This document shows positions 32,387 to 40,000 of a stretch of DNA of 40,000 nt, one piece after another. Origin of the DNA: Apostichopus japonicus. Lineage: Eukaryota; Echinodermata; Holothuroidea; Aspidochirotida; Stichopodidae. Where the stretch lies: the NCBI RefSeq assembly GCF_037975245.1, contig NC_092564.1, positions 17,550,984 to 17,590,983 on the forward strand, given 5' to 3'. Below the pieces are notes generated by a model. The model had not been told where the DNA came from. It saw only the letters and a list, made by a program, of their open reading frames with translations, and ran no database searches. A program made the position numbers and the translations under genes. Every line of letters begins with the position of its first letter. Positions within the stretch are counted from its first letter, which is position 1.

Positions 32387-34184
32387 GAAAAGGAAGGTCA
32401 GCCTGTTGTTAAAGTCGTACTTGCCAAAGCAATTGTATCATTACACCATATCGCCTGATCACGTGACCAGAGTTCCTCATATTTACAGTGGAGCAGACGC
32501 GCTAGAAATGTCAGTAGCACGGCGTCTTTAAAAAAAAGATATAAATATAGTTGATATTTCAGCCTTCGGGAACAAAAATTACTAATGGTATAATTTTGAC
32601 AGAATACTAGAAATGGCAAGTTTTAAAATTTAATGAAGAAAAAAACCCGTCTCGTGTGAAATGATTATCAAAACAGTCGGCTAATGTTTTGTTACAACAC
32701 CCCCCCCCCCTCTCCAATAAAAAATGCAAATAAATAAATAAATGGGTCATACGTAAAACTGCAGTAGGTTCTCAAAGTTGTTCACAATATCATACAATTA
32801 AAGTAGGTTAGCCTTAAAATCAACACAATGTTTCTTGAATAAAATTTAAAAAAAAAAACCGTAAAATTGATGTTTTGTGATTCAAACCGTTATAGCTTCA
32901 TTTAATGTATGAATACTAAATGAGTAAACAATTCGAAACGACTGGAGAGCATCTATAAACGATTTTGTTAACGTTTATCTTTGACAAATCAGCCGGAAAG
33001 GGTGAATAATTATTTGAGGAGAAAAGTGGTTTTTGACCGAGAAATTCAATTCCACTAACGACAAGCTGTCAAACTGACAGTGCCTAATGGCAATATAAAA
33101 CATAGTAGGTTCATTCATGGATTAAATTTCAATTTGGAATTCAGTATATTTAAAATGTCTGGTTTACCTTAAAAGTTGGACAGAAAACCAGGAAGACGTG
33201 TTTTGTGATCACTCCCATTATAGACAATATCTTGACCTTGTTTTTATATATGTGTGTGTGTGTGCGTGTCATTTTTCATTCTACAGATCATTTTATTAAA
33301 CACTCTAAGACAACTCAAGAAAAAAAAAACACATTTGAAACAAAGAGAAAGAACGAAAAGAATTGAAGTATAATTTTACGCATATTTCATTTAAGCATTC
33401 CCGTAGCCAGGAATTCCGAGTTGTGGCGTGGCCGGTGGTGGAAGGGGGGGGGGGGGGTGGGGGGATTGAGAGAACCAACAGCTTAAGGAGGAGCACAGTA
33501 TATTTGTCCTGTGACTTGCGGTGAAACAAATCTAAATGATGTGTTACCATTCGACAAACTACAGAGTCTGCTATTCTATAGGCTATAATAGTCAATATAG
33601 TCAGTTTATATGAACTGACATATAGAAAGTTGCGCTATGGGCTAGAGGAACCAAAAAGTGGCCTCACTTTGCCTTGTGAAAGATATAATTTCATCTGCGA
33701 TAGAAAAAGTAAACGTACAGAAAACGGGCGGTTCAGATCTTTACATTTAGAGGTTTAAGCTAAATCAAATTATCCGCCATTTCTCGCAAATTTGAAACCT
33801 CGGTAACTATGACAACTACATGACCTCCAGTAATACAGCCTTGACTGTGGTCATCGGCGGACAGAACGGTCTTCTACGGGATGATGATATTGCATACGAT
33901 TCGCCCACACATATATCTCTGTAGATTGGTCAGTCGAGAGAGAAACCACGTATTGGCGATAAGAAATGTCGTCCCATTGAACTGTGATTGATCATACCAG
34001 TAAATGTGTAAATTACATTCAATTCATGTCGAAGAAAATAGCTTTTCATATTAATCAACAAGGGGTTACGGCCTTCCACCTTACCGAACCACTGGGCATA
34101 AAATTTTAAATACATAAAATTTTACGTCCATAACATATTGTTTCATGACGATCAAAAGTTGTTGTCTGTGTTGATTCTTAAAAT

Positions 34185-34295
34185 GTATATCTATATGTAT
34201 ATATAATGTATGTATATATAAAATATATGTATAAATATAAATATATATATATATATATTTATATATAATTATATATTTAAATATATATATATATC

Positions 34296-34342
<47 letters not shown>

Positions 34343-34365
34343 ATATATATAGATATAGATATAGC
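34185..34365. repeat. Imperfect AT microsatellite
   Basis: About 180 bp of AT units interrupted by GTATG, AAATA and TCTAC, ending in ATAGATATAGATATAG. Confidence 0.9.
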
Positions 34366-34920
34366 AATATGTCACGTGATGATGAAGCACTTCAGACTCG
34401 AAGGAAGTTCTTGACAATTGGGAAACGCGACGAAGTCACGTAGAATACACACAGACACACACACACGCCAAGACCAAAAAAAAAACGGCATTTCAGAATC
34501 AAATATTGAGTAATATAGAGTTTGTATTATGGATTTTGACACAGTCGGTCCACACTATGCGATACATCACTGTCATTAAAAGAGCGTTATTTTCGATACC
34601 TTGTATCTGTGTAATTAAGTGTGTAAGCCTATATGGTGTTATGGCTTGAAGTCAGTGAAAGAGGTTGGGAGAATAACCGAGAAATTTATGGACTCGAGAA
34701 TTTAACAGTAAACGAACGTCCCGTTTTCACCGACTAATCACACTCATCCTTAAATAAAGAGTATATTGTTCGTAGCAGCTTTCCGAATCTTCTTGTCGCT
34801 ATATATCGTTGATTATCAATTCATTCAGTCATTTCATTTATTTGTTCTTTTTGCCACATAAATATTACAATGTGAAGGGAAGTCATCTGAAAAGCCTATA
34901 CTGGCTTAACAAAACAATTT

Positions 34921-35014
34921 GTCTGTATTTAGCGTGGATTATCAATGGGTCTGTATTTAGCGTAGATTATCAATGGGTCTGTATTTAGCGTGGATTATCA
35001 ATTGGTCTGTATTT
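34921..35014. repeat. 28-bp tandem repeat, three copies plus a partial
   Basis: Units at 34921, 34949 and 34977, each GTCTGTATTTAGCGTGGATT (one with TAGATT) plus ATCAATGG or ATCAATTG, then a partial GTCTGTATTT. Confidence 0.93.
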
Positions 35015-35321
35015 CCGTTAACTGGAACACAAACCAACACCATCATCTGTCGTTGCTTCTATGACAGAGTTCTCTGAAATGACGAGAAATGTTGGCCGTT
35101 TTGGGAGATACGGTACCCTATAGCCTAAAAGTCGTGTCGAGGGGAGGGGGGGGGGCGGGAATTCGGTGGCTGTCATTTTGTAAGTGTGTGATGTCACACC
35201 GTCCCAAGAATTGGGAACCTAGTATTTTTTTATTTATTTTTTGGTCTTTTCATACTATCAAGGTATAGGATGCTTGAGGAGTTTTGAGATTGAAAACCAA
35301 TAATGCGATACCATCACTATG

Positions 35322-35363
35322 TCATCACATCATCACATCACATCATCACATCATCACATCATT
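35322..35363. repeat. CATCA microsatellite
   Basis: Runs of ATCAC/ATCATCAC units, about 42 bp. Confidence 0.85.
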
Positions 35364-37115
35364 ACAACCTTCAATGTTTCATGGAATAGGAGTTTTCTTA
35401 GCTGGTTTGGTGAAGTTGTTCAAGACTAGTTATCTATATCACATAGACCAGTGACACTGGTTGAATATATATATATTCAGCATTAAACTACGCTAACGAT
35501 TTGGACTGCTCCTTTAACAGTTTATGGTGAAAATAATGACGTCAGCCTGCACAAGCCTAAATATTAATGTTGATGCTTTGTTTTACAAATTCCAACAATT
35601 CGACCAAAAATATACGTTCTTTTAACTTTTAACTTTTAACGAAAGATCACCTTTGGATTTGACATTCAACTGAAACTGTCCGTGACAAATATATACCGAG
35701 CCTTGTTGAACATGTATAATTACGAGGCCATGAAAAGTCCTACTGACTTCTTGTGTAATTGCATCAGAGGAAATTGACCTAACGGCCTGTGCCCGTGTTC
35801 CGATTATATATAATTCATTCAGTAGGGGTCATTTTCTCAAATATCAACAGTGATTTATAGAAATATCACTTTCATACAGGTATAGCAGTGATTTTATGAA
35901 AGGTCATTTGAGTATTATCACCAAATATGTTATAAAAAGTCAACTAGTGCCTCAGTCAAGTTCCAACTTCGACAAGCCATTTTTGCTACCCACCGTATAA
36001 GTATTTCTGACTGAATAAGACATTTGAATGCCCATGACGTTACCACTCCTCAATGTCTGGAATAAGCCAGAAAATGTCTGAAAATCTCGAGATTCATAAC
36101 CACCAGGAAAATGCTTTTCAAAACCTTTTTAGAAAATGTTAGCATGCTAACAATTAGGTGCTAATGATGATGTCGTTTAATGGTCTACAAGCAACGATTT
36201 TCACGTCTTTCTTATCAATATTATTATTTTTGTTGTTGTATCGAAATATGTAACATATTCTCATTTTCTTATGAACGATTATATACATGGAGAAGCAATA
36301 GCCGAGATATCTTCTGCAGTATGTCTCCACTAGTGGTAATGTATATTGCTCAGCAATGACCACCATAAAGTCTAGACACCCCCTCTGCAAAATCGGTTGG
36401 ACCTCCCTCTAGATTAGGGCATCTTGGCACCATCGTTTGCCGGTTTATTAAAGAAAAGTCAATTTAACTGTTTGTCTTAAATTTCGCCGCATATCGAGGA
36501 AAATCAATGATTTTGGGGTATAATATTGCATGTGGTTGAACTTTCCTAGTATTAACTTGAATGATATCAAATATAAGTCAGAAAGTAATCACTCGGCGTT
36601 GAGCTTTATTTCTGACCAGTCAAAAAGGATCAGATTACCGTTGAGGAAAAATAATGTTTAGGTAAAGTCTGATTCATGGCCTTTCAAAGTTGTCTCTGTG
36701 AACATCATTTCTGTACATCACAATTATACCCGCTATAGCTCTCTGCAGTAAAGTTTGAAATCTTTGCAGAAAAAAACCAATTCCTTTTCCCTATAGTACA
36801 TAATCATGTAAAGTGGCAAAGAAAGCCTAGTTCATTAAAGATTTGACCGACCTGTGTCTCCCTGGAGGCTAACAAAGGTGTGGGGTTACTCTAAGGATTA
36901 AATGCAACCCTTTACCAAGTCCTAGTTAACAACGTCGATATTCTATAGACTTGATTCCAGTTCAAAATCTCTCTTTAAATTACGCCAATTCGCCATGCCG
37001 AGAACTAAGAAAGGCCATGTTCGGGTATATCCATAGGCCTATACTTACAGCATAAAACGACTAGATACGACTTCATTTTAGAATCGCGTATTAATGAATT
37101 CGCCTTAAATGGTTG

Positions 37116-37117
<2 letters not shown>

Positions 37118-37193
<76 letters not shown>
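37118..37193. repeat. AT microsatellite
   Basis: About 38 pure AT units. Confidence 0.95.
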
Positions 37194-37196
<3 letters not shown>

Positions 37197-39437
37197 ACGC
37201 TTTTTTTCGTAATAATTTTTGTATCTATACAGGTAAGTGTCTCCTGGGTCACTCCTCCGAGAATCCTACATCGCCACTGTACGGTAACCTGTAAAAACTA
37301 CCTCACAAAGCCTCAACTCACCCACCCTTCACCCCACCCACACACACTATCCTTCGCTCCTAGTACAGTGATCTGCATCCTGCATAGTTGGGTCCATCGG
37401 GATATGTTTCTTTCCGTCGATTTGTTTTTATTTATAAACATTCGTGGAATTGTAAAAACCAACTCTGTTTAGCTCTTTGAGATTTCCAATCCAATATCTT
37501 TAACCTTCCTCTGGACCCCAATTTTAATCGATTCTGTGATTCCCATGGCACCAGTTTGTCGCTTCACTAACAGTTCAAAAAAAGAATGCCCTCTGCGTTG
37601 TATGAATTTTCTCTATAGTTTTTCTAAGAGAATTGATAAAATTCAAATGCTATTTCAGAAAATTTACTAAGTAATATCCCAAAGTGCTTATAAAGACTTT
37701 TTTTATAGATATTTTATTTACCTAAAAATGGTTGCAAATGCATTTAAAATCGAGTGATTTATATCAGACATGCTCATAGGAATACATCCATAGTATAAAC
37801 AAACATATATACTTTGTTATGATCCATTTACTATACTATCTGAACATAAACCATTAAAACACACCAAATCTTCGTCTGTCCTTCCAATATTACGTCCCAT
37901 TTAATTTGATATTGACCTAGGGTATATAGACAGACAAAACCTATATACGACGCCCCTTAACTATACTTTTATTGGCATTTTCACTGATTCTTAAAGCCAT
38001 TGGCAAAAGTAGTCGTGCGTCGATTTTTTTGTGTGTTGTTTTGTTTGCTAGGTAAATCAGTCTGAAGAATCGAGTTGTCATTAAAAGCTCGTGAAGTGCT
38101 TGCAACTGGAGCCCTCAGAAAGTTCGCGATTTCATTCCAAGCAATTAATTCCAAGCCCCGTCATTTTTCCTCTCTATGCATGTATATAGCTTCTTCTTTT
38201 TTTGCCATTCAACAACTGTCTCTACAGAAGCTATCTACATGCACGTGGAGTCGGACAGCACTGTGTTTCATTAGTGACTATTTTACTATACACTATCTAT
38301 ATGCTGTAGCTAAAGTTTGCCATCTCACATAAGGGCTGTGGGTAAGTCATCTTGATTTTTTCGTGTTTTTATTTTGGGTGAATTGGTTTAATTTTTTATT
38401 TTGCTAAAGCTGTTTGTTCCTCCCGCTGCTCTGGTTGTTTTCATCCTTAGGAGATAATCATCTCTTTAATGATATACGCAGGGTCGAGATAATTGGATAC
38501 GGGAATTTTTTTCTCTCAAATTGAATTACTGACGGTAGTTTAGACTAAAATATTCTTCTTCTTTTAAATGGTGTGCCGCCGCATGCTGCAAACCCTAACT
38601 GGGGCATGCTTAAAGAAATAAGGAGAGAGTCTTGACAGAAATGAGAGATATATATTTTTTCCATTATCGGGTACATTAAGGACGTCTGATTTAAAGTGAT
38701 TAGTAATGGTGATTAATCTACTAATCTACAAAGATTAATCTACAAAATTGCAAAGGAGAGTCGGTTGTACTTTAATACATTAAACGTTTATACTAAATGG
38801 AGAGATATCGTCTCAGTCTCAAAACAAATCATATTTCCCTTGAAGTTGTTTGTCATAGCGGGGAAAAAGAAGATAGATATGGCTATAAGTATATTAATTG
38901 GAATAAATGAAACGCAGTAAGACTGCATTATCGTTCTTTCAAATAAGAGTGAAGGGCGGGATGAGAGAGAGGGAGAGAGTAGGGGGGGGGGGGTTCACTG
39001 GCGTGCTCAAGGTTTAGAGGAGGTAGCTCCTACCTACCATCGTCAGTCGAGGGAAGTTGCTTCAGTCGCAGCGATTTTTTACGGTCAGTCGGGGACGAAC
39101 TTGACAACTTCTATATTAATGTTAAACATCACATTAATTCAAGTGTCTACTAACATAACATTGCTCTTAGGTCTAATTGCAGAACTAATATATATTCTAA
39201 ATGTTCCTCAGAATTGCAAATGTCACGCCAAAAGTTAACGTTTTTCTTGAACAGTACCTCCAGACCCACTCCTCCCCCAATTACATGGGAGTTGGCTTAA
39301 ACGATCCAGGGACTCACCTCCTACTTCCCTCCTTCATTCCTCCATCCCTGAATTAATCGGGGAGGGGGTTTATAATTTACCCCAACCTTTGATATCCTGT
39401 GCACGCCACTGCGGAGCGGAGGGGATGCCGTTTGATT

Positions 39438-39439
<2 letters not shown>

Positions 39440-39503
<64 letters not shown>

Positions 39504-39513
39504 TATATATATA
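39440..39513. repeat. AT microsatellite
   Basis: About 36 AT units with one AAAT interruption near the right end. Confidence 0.95.
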
Positions 39514-40000
39514 AAGCGTGTTTTGGAAAGTAGAAACTACCAAAGGCAAATATAGAAAGTGTAAATTAAACAAATATCTTTATATCCCATTCCCATACTT
39601 TCTTTATGATATCACAGTGAACAATTTTATGGGGTCTGCTTGTTAAAACAGAAATAGTGCATCCGTATAATAGTCTATATAGGAAGTACGGTAAAAGTAT
39701 AAAAACAAAATATTAATAAAGTCATTTCGTAATATTAATACGGAGCAATTCACGAGTGAACGGCTGGTATAACGTCACAGCAGATAGGATTGCTTTTATG
39801 TAATCAATCAGAAGAAGTCGGTGTTTTTCTTCAATTATTCGTCGGATGTCATAACTGCGAAAGATTTGCTCGGTTTTTAGAACATTAATTTTATTGATAT
39901 TCTCGTTACAACTAAAGCCCAACAATCTTATTTTGTTATAGTAGTCGTTTATTATTTATGTTTTATTGTTTTCACTTGAAGGAAGCTACGTTCGTGTATA

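Larger units (their letters stand above)
29678..40000. other. Region downstream of FECH with no recognised gene
   Basis: Ten kilobases of AT-rich DNA. Apart from the FECH 3' UTR, a MITE copy and the repeats listed separately, I find no exon with domain similarity on either strand. Reading frames of 60-119 codons here are AT-repeat translations or lack any protein-like features. G or C homopolymer runs occur at 29839-29854, 32699-32710, 33444-33463, 35143-35156 and 38982-38993. Confidence 0.6.

Noticed and set aside
33831-33925. Short frame with TVVIGGQNGLLRDDD
   Set aside because: Looked exon-like but has no acceptor/donor pair in phase and no family match I know.
38075-38332. 85-codon frame followed by a GGTAAGT
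   Set aside because: No ATG start, no similarity and a stop before the donor; chance.

Overview
This is a eukaryotic, animal-type window. It is AT-rich, with long introns, many AT and G/C homopolymer microsatellites, and dispersed terminal-inverted-repeat elements. The coding content is two split genes with GT(or GC)-AG introns. The repeat texture and animal-type ferrochelatase suggest a marine invertebrate deuterostome, plausibly an echinoderm; that placement is inference, not proof.

Left part, minus strand (about 104-7144): a secreted hemopexin-domain gene. A signal-peptide exon (7144-7069) is followed by two tandem three-exon blocks (4948-2033 and 1471-115). Each block encodes one complete four-bladed hemopexin propeller. 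All exon phases fit (1, 0, 1, 1, 0, 1), giving signal plus two propellers of about 453-456 residues. The last visible exon either splices onward past the window edge or stops at a TAA beside a mobile-element end. A decayed first-blade exon lies at about 5690-5867.

Middle (about 7145-12910): a 5.8 kb intergenic stretch with small tandem repeats and no gene I can support.

Right-centre, plus strand (12911-29677): a complete ferrochelatase gene (FECH, last step of heme synthesis) in ten coding exons, predicted at 411 residues. It retains the catalytic His and Glu and all four [2Fe-2S] cysteines. Exon 1 is a 34-nt mitochondrial-leader exon found by phase and Kozak match. Introns carry a 1.03 kb inverted-repeat element, a TTAA-flanked MITE, SINE/LINE-tail remnants and local tandem duplications.

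Right part (29678-40000): no gene recognised; it holds another MITE copy, G-rich dispersed repeats, microsatellites and a 28-bp tandem repeat.

The two genes are divergently oriented neighbours: one makes heme, the other resembles in layout (signal plus two propellers, similar length) the vertebrate heme scavenger hemopexin. Whether this linkage is functional is open; no heme-binding residues can be assigned in the hemopexin-like protein.
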